Source: Cellulophaga baltica
Lineage (GTDB): Bacteria > Bacteroidota > Bacteroidia > Flavobacteriales > Flavobacteriaceae
NCBI RefSeq assembly: GCF_018861125.1
Contig: NZ_JAHKQN010000036.1
Location: 1-64,000, forward strand
Direction of reading: 5' to 3'
DNA: 64,000 nucleotides
Below, piece by piece: positions 23,376-31,498 of this stretch (position 1 is the stretch's first letter; every line of letters begins with the position of its first letter). Below the pieces are notes generated by a model. The model saw only the letters and a list, made by a program, of their open reading frames with translations, made no database searches and had not been told where the DNA came from. The position numbers were made by a program, and so were the translations under genes.

Positions 23376-24209
23376 ATGATGAAAAAGAAATCAGAGAAAG
23401 TATGGTTTATTACAGGAACTTCACGTGGGTTTGGTCGTATTTGGACAGAAGCAGCATTGGAACGTGGTGATAAAGTGGCAGCAACTGCCCGTAGCTTAGA
23501 AAGTATTGCTGATTTGAAAGAAAAATATGGAGAACACGTACTACTTCTTAAGTTGGATGTGACCAAACCTATTGAAGCAAAGGCAGCAATCGAAGAGGCC
23601 TACAAACATTTTGGAAGGTTGGATGTGGTTTTTAATAATGCGGGTTATTCTTTAGTAGGCACCATAGAAGAGGCGAGTATAGCTAAAATTCGTGAGCTCT
23701 ATGAAACTAATATATTGGGAGCTGTTTCCGTAATTCAAGCAGCATTGCCATTACTAAGAGCGCAAGGTCATGGTCACATTATAGGCACCTCTAGCAGTTT
23801 AGGTTTTGTGACATATCCTATAATAGGTTTTTACTGCTCTTCAAAATGGGCTTTTGAGGCAATCCATGAAAGTCTTGCGGCTGAAGTGAAACAGTTTGGA
23901 ATAAAAGTAACCATAATTGAACCTGGGGCTTATGCTACTGAATTTGGGACCCTTGAATCCTTAAAATTCGCGAATAAATTAGAAGTTTACGATAATTTGA
24001 AAAATCAAATTATGGAAAGGTTGAAAACCCAGGAACGCGGCAATCCAAAAGCAACACCTAAAGCAATTTTAAAGGTCGTGGATGTTGAAGAACCACCATT
24101 GAGATTATTTCTTGGTACTAAAAGTTTACCAGAAGTAAAAAATGCCTTTGCAGCACGGATAAAAGAATGGGAGGCATGGGAGTCCGTTTCAAATGCAGTT
24201 CAAGGTTAA
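23376..24209 (+). CDS. SDR-family oxidoreductase (larger, 277 aa)
   Basis: The cofactor loop TGTSRGFGR, NNAGYSLVG, SSSLGFVTYPIIGFYCSSKWAFEA (catalytic Ser, Tyr, Lys) and IEPGAYATEF are visible. Residues VAATARS after the second strand suggest NADP. The longer C-terminus with EEPPLRLFLG is typical of the retinol-dehydrogenase-like or oxidoreductase SDR group. It begins a second unit: the MFS gene starts 7 bases after its stop, and an AraC gene follows. Confidence 0.85.
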   Translation: MMKKKSEKVWFITGTSRGFGRIWTEAALERGDKVAATARSLESIADLKEKYGEHVLLLKLDVTKPIEAKAAIEEAYKHFGRLDVVFNNAGYSLVGTIEEASIAKIRELYETNILGAVSVIQAALPLLRAQGHGHIIGTSSSLGFVTYPIIGFYCSSKWAFEAIHESLAAEVKQFGIKVTIIEPGAYATEFGTLESLKFANKLEVYDNLKNQIMERLKTQERGNPKATPKAILKVVDVEEPPLRLFLGTKSLPEVKNAFAARIKEWEAWESVSNAVQG

Positions 24210-24215
24210 GTATTT

Positions 24216-25466
24216 ATGAAAGGTAGAAAAAGTATGTTTTCCATATTCCGTAATTTACAGGCGGTGGCTTTGTTGTTGGCAGCATCACTGACCATATTAT
24301 CAAATACGCTTATTAGCCCATCCTTACCTGGTATTCAAAAAGCTTTCCAAGGTCAAGCTAATCTTGATTTTACTGTGCCGTTTTTGATTACAGCACCTTC
24401 ATTAATGGTAGCTATTTCCGCGCTGTTAATTGGTGTCATGGCCGATAAATTTAATCGGAGACTACAATTAATGATAGGGGTAGTGATGTTCGCTAGTATG
24501 GGTAGTGCTGGTTTGTGGTTGGGTTCATTAGAATCAATTTTGGTGAGTCGCTTTTTTTTAGGGATAAGTATAGCCTTGATGATGACAGCTCAAACGGCAT
24601 TGATTGGAGAATATTTTAAAGGTCAAGCAAGAGATAAATTTATGGGTGTCCAGATTTCTGCTACTAATTTTAGTGGTTTGATTTTTATTATCATTGCTGG
24701 CTGGTTGGCAAATAAAAACCCATTCTATCCATTCGCCATTTATTTAATAGCACTACTGTATGTGCCTGTCATATACTTGGCATTTTTTAAAACAGTAAAA
24801 AAACGGTCGGATAAATCAACTAACATAGTTAAAATAGAAAAGCCTAAAATTCATGAAGATTCTCATGTTTCAAAAAACTGGGTGCTCACATTAGTAAGTA
24901 TTGCCTTTATATGCACTTTAAGTTTAGCAGGTTTTTATATTATACCTACACGCCTTCCTTTTTATCTTGTAAAAATTGGGTATCCAGAGCCTTCTACAGC
25001 TGCAGCCTTGTTGGCGTTTGTTCTCCTTGCAGGTGGTACAGTTTCATTAATGTACAGTGCTGTTCGTAAACGTTTTGGACGTGCCATAACATTTGCTTCA
25101 GGATTCGCTATCTTTGCGTTAGGCTTTATAGGGCTTTCATTGGCCAGCAGTAACCTATTTCTTGTTTTCGCTTCTACATTTTTCATAGGTGCTGCAACGG
25201 GATTGATTACACCGATTTTTTTCAGTATTGCCTTGGATATAGCACCCTCAAAAAGACACGGTTTTGCTTCAGGAATGATCACTACCGCGCTATTCGTTGG
25301 TCAATTTATATCCCCGATACTATCTCAACCAATAATTCGTAATTTTGATTACTCTGGCGGCTTCAAGCTTTATTCGATATTGTTTTTATCACTCGGAATC
25401 ATCAGTTTTCTTGTATTTAGAAAAGCAGATAGGAATGCTGAAAAAACGAATCATATCACTACTTAA
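24216..25466 (+). CDS. MFS transporter
   Basis: 416 residues with twelve predicted membrane helices in two sets of six around a basic loop (FKTVKKRSDKSTNIVKIEKPK). The motif-A-like loop GVMADKFNRRLQLM follows helix 2. Sequence and length fit drug/metabolite efflux members of the DHA1-like group. The start may be ATG 24216 or the internal Met at 24234. It is coupled to the upstream SDR gene (gap of 6 bases), which suggests that one modifies and the other exports the same compound. Substrate unknown. Confidence 0.85.
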   Translation: MKGRKSMFSIFRNLQAVALLLAASLTILSNTLISPSLPGIQKAFQGQANLDFTVPFLITAPSLMVAISALLIGVMADKFNRRLQLMIGVVMFASMGSAGLWLGSLESILVSRFFLGISIALMMTAQTALIGEYFKGQARDKFMGVQISATNFSGLIFIIIAGWLANKNPFYPFAIYLIALLYVPVIYLAFFKTVKKRSDKSTNIVKIEKPKIHEDSHVSKNWVLTLVSIAFICTLSLAGFYIIPTRLPFYLVKIGYPEPSTAAALLAFVLLAGGTVSLMYSAVRKRFGRAITFASGFAIFALGFIGLSLASSNLFLVFASTFFIGAATGLITPIFFSIALDIAPSKRHGFASGMITTALFVGQFISPILSQPIIRNFDYSGGFKLYSILFLSLGIISFLVFRKADRNAEKTNHITT

Positions 25467-25520
25467 TAAGTTAGCATTTAACTGACCCCCAATTAATATA
25501 TTGTTATATAAAGATTTACA

Positions 25521-26459
25521 ATGAAAAAAAATAATTCCAGACCAAGACAGTTCAAATCACTATCGGAAGCATTACATACTCTGGGGCTACCGGGACCTAA
25601 ACATCCGCTAATTACACTGATAAATGGAATAGATAATTCTATAGAGGTCAAAACACCGACCCAAAATCATATTTTAAATTTTTACAAAATTTCGTTCAGA
25701 CCTCGTATGGGTGGCACTATTAGGTATGGACAAACTCATTTTGATTTTAATGAAGGCGGTATGCTATTTGCGGCACCAAATCAAATCATAGGTCATTTAA
25801 AAGAACAAAATAGTACAAACGAAAACCAGGACAACAATCTACAAATAACCTTATTGATTGACCCTGATTTTCTATTAAACTATCCATTAAGTAAAAAAAT
25901 CAAACAGTACAATTATTTTTCATATGCTGTCAATGAGGCACTGCACCTGTCTGATAAAGAAAAGGAAATTATACTATCTGTATTTAGGATTATAGAAGAT
26001 GAACTAGATAGTAGGATAGATGAGTTCAGTCAGGATGTGGTTGTCTCTCAAATCGATTTATTGCTAAATTATGCAAACCGATTCTACAAGCGACAATTTT
26101 TAACACGTAAGGAGGTGAATATTACCATGCTTCAAAACGTAGATGAGATACTAGAAGCCTATTTTAATGAACAAAAGCCCTTAGAAATTGGGCTGCCATC
26201 AGTAAATTATTTAGCCAACTGCCTTCATATTACACCTGGTTATTTGAGTGACATGCTGCGCTCCTTCACAGGCTTAAATGCACAGCAGCATATCCATAAT
26301 AAATTAATTGAAAAGGCAAAGCTACGGCTTTCAAATACGGAACTTTCAGTTGGTGAGATTGCTTTTCAGCTTGGTTTTGAATACCCACAATCGTTTAGCA
26401 AGTTATTCAAATCAAAAACAAATTTTTCTCCTAAGGAATTCAGGCAATCTTTTAATTGA
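25521..26459 (+). CDS. AraC-family transcriptional regulator
   Basis: 312 residues. The N-terminal sensor domain has YGQTHFDFNEGGMLFAAPNQ. The C-terminus carries two HTH units, NCLHITPGYLSDMLRSFTGLN and LSVGEIAFQLGFEYPQSFSKLFKSKTNFSPKEFRQ. It is paralogous to the regulator at 16696-17622 over its full length. It lies 54 bases after the MFS gene and is probably part of the same unit as the SDR/MFS pair, controlling their expression. Confidence 0.85.
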   Translation: MKKNNSRPRQFKSLSEALHTLGLPGPKHPLITLINGIDNSIEVKTPTQNHILNFYKISFRPRMGGTIRYGQTHFDFNEGGMLFAAPNQIIGHLKEQNSTNENQDNNLQITLLIDPDFLLNYPLSKKIKQYNYFSYAVNEALHLSDKEKEIILSVFRIIEDELDSRIDEFSQDVVVSQIDLLLNYANRFYKRQFLTRKEVNITMLQNVDEILEAYFNEQKPLEIGLPSVNYLANCLHITPGYLSDMLRSFTGLNAQQHIHNKLIEKAKLRLSNTELSVGEIAFQLGFEYPQSFSKLFKSKTNFSPKEFRQSFN

Positions 26460-26561
26460 AAGATTGAACAAAATATTATATTTGGTGTGTATTTAAGTCC
26501 TACTCAATATTCCTTGTTGTAATTTTTAAGTAACAATTTTTAAATCTATTTTAAGAAAAAT

Positions 26562-27326
26562 ATGTCAATAACCAAAGAGTCAGAATTAATCGGAATGAAA
26601 GAAATTAGTAAAGTTGTTGGAACAACACTAAAGCTAATGAGAGAGTATGCTAAAGTGGGTATGTCTACTAAAGAGTTAGATGAATATGGTGGTAAAATTT
26701 TAGAAAGTTTTGGAGCGAAATCTGCTCCCTACGAAACGTATGGTTTTCCTGGATATACTTGCATCTGTTTAAATAAAGAGGTAGCTCACGGAATTCCTTC
26801 TGAAACTAAAATAATACATGAAGGAGATTTGATAAATATTGATGTTTCTGCCGAACTAAATGGGTTTTGGTCGGACAATGGAGGTTCTTTCGTAATAGGG
26901 GAAGATTTACATAATCATCAACCTTTAGTAAACGCCTCCAAAGAAATTTTAAAAAAAGCCATTGGTAGTATAAAAGGAGGGGTAAAAATTTCTGATGTTG
27001 GTTACTTAATTGAAACTGAGGCAAAGAAATCAGGCTATACTGTTATTAAAAATTTAGCAGGTCATGGGGTTGGTAGAAGTTTACATGAAGAACCTGAAAA
27101 TATTTTAAATTATAGAGTAAGAACCAACCGCAAAAGGTTTAAAAAGAATACCACTGTTGCCATAGAAACATTTATTTCTACAAAATCAAATAATGCGGTA
27201 GAATTGAAAGATGGTTGGACCTTGGTAGGCAATAAAGGAGGTTATGTAACACAACACGAACATACAATCTTAGTAACCGATAAGCAACCTGTTATTTTAA
27301 CAGGATCGAATGGAATATGGGAATAA
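26562..27326 (+). CDS. map: Type I methionine aminopeptidase
   Basis: 254 residues. The metal ligands and active-site residues of the family are present: H76 (VAHGIP), D94 (NIDVSAE), D105 (SDNGG), H168 (GHGVGRSLHEEP), E202 (IETFIS) and E233 (QHEHT). It removes N-terminal Met from nascent proteins. An N-terminal zinc-finger extension is absent, as in most bacterial enzymes. Its place within accessory cargo suggests an extra copy rather than the essential housekeeping gene; the chromosome should hold another. No partner gene is evident. Confidence 0.88.
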   Translation: MSITKESELIGMKEISKVVGTTLKLMREYAKVGMSTKELDEYGGKILESFGAKSAPYETYGFPGYTCICLNKEVAHGIPSETKIIHEGDLINIDVSAELNGFWSDNGGSFVIGEDLHNHQPLVNASKEILKKAIGSIKGGVKISDVGYLIETEAKKSGYTVIKNLAGHGVGRSLHEEPENILNYRVRTNRKRFKKNTTVAIETFISTKSNNAVELKDGWTLVGNKGGYVTQHEHTILVTDKQPVILTGSNGIWE

Positions 27327-27629
27327 ACAACACAGTAAGACCTTAAAAAAATTAGAAAAAAGTGACAGCCCTAAATTTAGAGTCCCATTGGATGCTGATA
27401 AGATAGTATAAAAAACGGTACAAACGATGGTAACCAACTACACTGGAACCAAAGCACAGAGTAGAAAAAATTAAAAGTAAATGCAGTACCAGTTTTTCAT
27501 TTTTCCACCAGAGGAATGTTTGGTAGCACTATGACTTTTGTGGGGTGATTTTATTGTAGAAGGTTCTTAAAAATTTAAGGTGATGGATTATTGCGATACA
27601 GATCCTATGCGGAGTCAAACATTATAGTA
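27327..27629. other. Gap between map and tra operon, no gene seen
   Basis: 303 bases without a supported gene on either strand. It lies after the stops of two convergent transcription units. I see no clear terminator hairpin or long repeat, only short protein-like scraps interrupted by stops. Confidence 0.4.
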
Positions 27630-28469
27630 TTAATTTGGATTATTGATAAAGCTGTGTGATATTTTCAGTATAATATTTCGTTCGCCATCTTTCTCGTTCA
27701 CTTCTAAAAGTACCCTACGGTCGTTGGCTAATGAAAACTTGGGCAATACGTAAACGAATCGCATCATTTCACCTTCTGCAATTTTTGAAGGCAGCTGGTG
27801 TTTGTATATAGGTTTTTGATCTAAACGCTGTAAAGATTTCTTTTTCCCTTTCTGTCTTGTTTCAATCGAAAGGTTCAAGAAATTCAAATCGTAATCCAAC
27901 GTAGAATTATTCTTAACCTGGATAACGAAGTAGAGCTCTTCTTTGTCAAAAACAATATTCTCAACCCTCAAAACAATATCTTGACTTCGCTTTTTAATCG
28001 AACCTATACGTTGGTTACTGTTCAAAAGATAAGAACAGAATTTTCTATAATAGCGCATTCTATTCGCAATACTTTTTTCAGAAGATTTAGCTTGAATCGA
28101 ATCGATGACAATGGGCTTTTCATTTCCAATACTGGTTGATACTGGGATGAAATAATTGAGCTTTGATAGCTGCTTTTTATACCTTATAATATAGGAAAAA
28201 ACTAAGCCATTTCTGTTGATTACCAATAGGTTACTTTCCCTTCCAGGGGTTGCCTGAAGCAATCCAAAATACTGCTCTTTTTCACGATTATAAGTAAAGA
28301 CAAAATTATCCGAACCGGTTATCCCTTGTCGTATGGGTTCTGGAAAAAACAGCGCTACGTTTTTGGTGTCGTTGGCATAAATCGTATCGAGTACGTGCGT
28401 AGTTTGTGCATTTGCTTTCGCGCATGCGAAACAAACAATAAGAGCTGCACTAATAATATAAGTTTTCAT
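27630..28469 (-). CDS. traN: Conjugative transfer protein TraN (DUF4138)
   Basis: 279 residues with a cleavable signal (MKTYIISAALIVCFACAKANAQ). The body has the TraN layout of Bacteroidetes conjugative transposons: an early TTHVLDTIYANDTKNVALFFPEPIRQGITGSDNFVFTYN strand region and a central VLRVENIVFDKEELYFVIQVKNNSTLDYDLNFLNLSIE beta domain. TraN is taken to be a periplasmic or outer-membrane part of the mating channel, analogous to VirB9. It is the last gene of the visible tra operon, 15 bases after traM. Confidence 0.82.
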   Translation of the reverse strand: MKTYIISAALIVCFACAKANAQTTHVLDTIYANDTKNVALFFPEPIRQGITGSDNFVFTYNREKEQYFGLLQATPGRESNLLVINRNGLVFSYIIRYKKQLSKLNYFIPVSTSIGNEKPIVIDSIQAKSSEKSIANRMRYYRKFCSYLLNSNQRIGSIKKRSQDIVLRVENIVFDKEELYFVIQVKNNSTLDYDLNFLNLSIETRQKGKKKSLQRLDQKPIYKHQLPSKIAEGEMMRFVYVLPKFSLANDRRVLLEVNEKDGERNIILKISHSFINNPN

Positions 28470-28484
28470 AATAGAATCTTTTAA

Positions 28485-29420
28485 TTATGGCCGATTATCG
28501 GCTTTTAGGGTTAATCTGTAGTTGTTTAGCACGGTCACTTTTACGTTTCGGTTAGAACGCCGAAATACTTGTGTAATTCCGCTTATTTGTGGTACACTAG
28601 GAATATTGATATCACCAATAACGTCATCCAAAACTTCGGTGGTTGCTTCCGCTCTAAAGTTGTTCTCGACATAAATACCTTCGCTACCATCTTGCAAATC
28701 GAATGCTTTGAGCTTAGTAGGATGATGCTTGATATTTTCAATTTCAATCAGCGCACGATTGGGCTGAAAGCTAATAAAGCCAAAAACAGGTGTATTCTTT
28801 GGCAGCAGCGTACCATTGATCATTACCGGATTAGTAAGGCGCATTCTCAATCTCGTATTTGCCGTTACGATTTGGGTGCCATCAACGATGACAGCGATAC
28901 TATCATCTGGACTACCCATACTCGAAATGGCATTGGGTTTAGGAGAAGCTGCAAAGAATAATTGATGTTCTAGCCCTAATTCTTTGGCTTCAATTTTTTG
29001 TGCTCTTTTAATAGCGGCGGCCTCACTTTGTTTCGTTTTGTTTTGAGCGACTTTCCTTTGTCCAATGTTTTGGTATGGTCTAGCTGCATATTGAATTTTA
29101 CCAGCCTCATAAATACTATCTACAATGCGTTCTTTTTCTTGTTCGGGTAGGTCTGGGTCGTAAAAGCCCAAGGAATCAATCAGTTTTTCATCGTAGATGC
29201 TGGGTGCATTATTTTCACGCACTTCTTTTAGGTCATTAAGAGCATCCAGTTTAGAATCATACTCTTTTTGGTTTTGTTCCAAATCTGGAACTAGGGTTTG
29301 TTCAAGGTTTTCATTTTCACTTTCGTCATCGCCCATAACCATCGTGGCATAGGATATCAGGAATAGAAGAATCACGACCAATACCGCTGCAAAGACAATT
29401 TTGTTTTTTTTTACTTTCAT
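28485..29420 (-). CDS. traM: Conjugative transfer protein TraM
   Basis: 311 residues with a single N-terminal membrane helix (IVFAAVLVVILLFLISYATMV), an acidic coiled region and a C-terminal beta domain starting near IAVIVDGTQIVTANTRLRMRLTNPVMINGTLLPKNTPVFGF. This is the TraM family of CTnDOT-like elements, equivalent to VirB10: it spans the inner membrane and forms part of the core channel. Gap to traK is 30 bases. Confidence 0.83.
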   Translation of the reverse strand: MKVKKNKIVFAAVLVVILLFLISYATMVMGDDESENENLEQTLVPDLEQNQKEYDSKLDALNDLKEVRENNAPSIYDEKLIDSLGFYDPDLPEQEKERIVDSIYEAGKIQYAARPYQNIGQRKVAQNKTKQSEAAAIKRAQKIEAKELGLEHQLFFAASPKPNAISSMGSPDDSIAVIVDGTQIVTANTRLRMRLTNPVMINGTLLPKNTPVFGFISFQPNRALIEIENIKHHPTKLKAFDLQDGSEGIYVENNFRAEATTEVLDDVIGDINIPSVPQISGITQVFRRSNRNVKVTVLNNYRLTLKADNRP

Positions 29421-29450
29421 AATCGTGGTTTTTAAATGCCGATTATCGGC

Positions 29451-30065
29451 TCAATTTTCATCGTTTAATTTTTTTAAGGTGTTCTCGAAATAGTTTGTAA
29501 TCAACAATCCGTGTGGATTGTTTGGGAAATTTCTATCAACTGGAATTAGGTTTCCACTAGAAATAAGTTCGTAGGTGTCTATTATTGAACCTCTATTGAT
29601 TTCAAAGACGGTAACCGTTTTAAAGGCATAGGAATCCTGTTGTTCTTCGATTTGTGAGTCTATGCTGATCACCTTCTGAACTAGTGAGTATTGTAGCAAT
29701 CGGTTATAGACACCATCCGCCTTTTTCTGACGGTAAAGATTGTCCACAGAACTATTACCCAACCAAAGGGCCTTTTCCAGATTACGTTCATAATTACTGG
29801 CATCAATGTTATAGAAATACTTGTGGAACAGTTCTAAATGCGCCAAAGCTTCTACCTTAAAATTTTCTTTTTGTGTAACGAGCTTCAACGGAATAATACT
29901 GCCATCGGTATTGATGGCAAAAGCACTATTGAGTGCATTTTTATTGGTGGTAAATGCCATAAAAAGTGAAAAGGTGCTGGATAGCATTGCAAAAAGGACA
30001 ACTGCCAGTACAATAAACCTGTTCAAATTTAAGACTGCGTATATATTCTTATAGGGTGTTTTCAT
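29451..30065 (-). CDS. traK: Conjugative transfer protein TraK
   Basis: 204 residues, one N-terminal membrane helix (FIVLAVVLFAMLSSTFSLFMAF) and a VirB8-like NTF2-fold body (LELFHKYFYNIDASNYERNLEKALWLGNSSVDNLY...). TraK proteins of Bacteroidetes elements are inner-membrane scaffolds of the secretion channel. It sits between traJ and traM with gaps of 20 and 30 bases, in the standard order. Confidence 0.83.
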   Translation of the reverse strand: MKTPYKNIYAVLNLNRFIVLAVVLFAMLSSTFSLFMAFTTNKNALNSAFAINTDGSIIPLKLVTQKENFKVEALAHLELFHKYFYNIDASNYERNLEKALWLGNSSVDNLYRQKKADGVYNRLLQYSLVQKVISIDSQIEEQQDSYAFKTVTVFEINRGSIIDTYELISSGNLIPVDRNFPNNPHGLLITNYFENTLKKLNDEN

Positions 30066-30085
30066 AGTGCTATTTTTAAGTTGCT

Positions 30086-30910
30086 TTAGGCAGTAAACAA
30101 TCTGAGCGTAAACGAGGTGGCACGTTTATATAATTTAAATTTTAAAAAAACAATAAAACCGACCGACCCAAGCTGCACGACAGGTGCAAAGAAGCCCTGA
30201 CCAACATCTGTTCCGAATAGGTTTGTCCAGAAGTTCGTATTGATTTCAGTATAGAGGGCATTTACAAATACATTGACCAAAAAGAAAGCGGGTACCAGCA
30301 TATAGACCGCAGCATACAATTTGAAAAATGTGTAGGCAAGCGAGCGGAATTTTTCAAAAACCGCGAGACTCATAACCAATGGAAAAAAGGCTTGCATGAT
30401 GCCCAATAAAAAATAGCGTTCTGCAAGAAATAACGGGTAGAGGAACAAATCCAAAATCCAGAGGAAAAGGCTAATGATAAATGCAAGTATTTTAAACCCG
30501 TAAAGTGGTGTGACCAAGGCTTCATACAACAGTGTCATTGCTGCACTGGCGGCATCAAAAAGACTTACGTCCTCTTCAATAGGGATGTCCTGCATTTGCA
30601 AAGGTAATAACGCAGGTGCTGTACCCCGATATTGCCCTTCAATGGAAACCAAGAGACTATCAAAAAAGCCCAAAACTTGTGTCGAAAAAATGACCAGAAG
30701 AACAACGACGAAGTTCTTAGCCAATTCCCCTGGGCTCAATCCCCAAGTATGGCCATCCTTAGCAGCAACCCCTTCATTATATTTTTTCAGGATATTGACC
30801 AAAAAGAGGAGTACGGCGAGCGTTTTCATTCCAGCAATGGTGTATTGCGAAAAGTCACTTGCCTTTATCGTTTGAAAGACTGCATCTATATATTCAAGCC
30901 CAAAACTCAT
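30086..30910 (-). CDS. traJ: Conjugative transfer membrane protein TraJ
   Basis: 274 residues with five to seven hydrophobic helices (for example TLAVLLFLVNILKKY, FVVVLLVIFSTQVLGFF, ILAFIISLFLWILDLFLYPLFL, VYMLVPAFFLVNVFV). It is the polytopic inner-membrane protein of the channel, comparable to VirB6. Start codon shares bases with the traI stop at 30910, showing translational coupling. Confidence 0.83.
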   Translation of the reverse strand: MSFGLEYIDAVFQTIKASDFSQYTIAGMKTLAVLLFLVNILKKYNEGVAAKDGHTWGLSPGELAKNFVVVLLVIFSTQVLGFFDSLLVSIEGQYRGTAPALLPLQMQDIPIEEDVSLFDAASAAMTLLYEALVTPLYGFKILAFIISLFLWILDLFLYPLFLAERYFLLGIMQAFFPLVMSLAVFEKFRSLAYTFFKLYAAVYMLVPAFFLVNVFVNALYTEINTNFWTNLFGTDVGQGFFAPVVQLGSVGFIVFLKFKLYKRATSFTLRLFTA

Positions 30911-31497
30911 TAGTAATCTGTTTCACGGTTATTGACTTTATCCTGCATTTTTCTAAAAGAAATGAGATCCCTGTAGCGTTTCGTTTTTGTCTCGATATTG
31001 GAAACCATTTGTTTCGATTCTAGTTCTTTTGCCTCTAGCATTTCAGCACGTTCAGCATCAGACATTTTTAGATTATCGCTTGATAGAATTTCACCCATAA
31101 AGTCAACGGTGTCCAATGAGTTTTGTACTATGGCATCAAAAGATGAAGCAATCTGGATGACTTCTTCTGATTTGATGTAGGGCGAGTTTAAAATATCCTG
31201 TAAATCGCTTTGCATTATAGTGATGAGCTGTTGATTGCTTTGTGCAATTTCCTCAACAGCCTTTAGCTGTTGTACCACACTTGATACTTTCTCAATGCTT
31301 TCTTTTGCATCTTCCAAAAACTGTACGGACTTTATCATCTGAGCGGTCTGCTTTCCAGACTCTACGAGCTGCTTTACCAAACTGATAAAATTGGTATTGT
31401 CATACGTAGGCATTCCCTGGGCGGTAGCACCGCCAGGCAATAAGAGAGTAATCATTAAGATTAACCCGAATAAAATTGTTTTCATTTTTGTGTTCAT
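30910..31497 (-). CDS. traI: Conjugative transfer protein TraI (DUF4141)
   Basis: The frame is open from 31545, overlapping traG, but the sensible start is ATG 31497 (MNTKMKTILFGLILMITLLL), giving 195 residues with a signal peptide ending near GGATAQG. The mature protein is a long helical rod (TAQMIKSVQFLEDAKESIEKVSSVVQQLKAVEEIAQSNQ), like VirB5-type proteins. It is secreted to the periplasm as a channel or pilus-tip component. Directly follows traG, overlapping traJ at the other end. Confidence 0.8.
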   Translation of the reverse strand: MNTKMKTILFGLILMITLLLPGGATAQGMPTYDNTNFISLVKQLVESGKQTAQMIKSVQFLEDAKESIEKVSSVVQQLKAVEEIAQSNQQLITIMQSDLQDILNSPYIKSEEVIQIASSFDAIVQNSLDTVDFMGEILSSDNLKMSDAERAEMLEAKELESKQMVSNIETKTKRYRDLISFRKMQDKVNNRETDY

Positions 31498-31498
31498 A

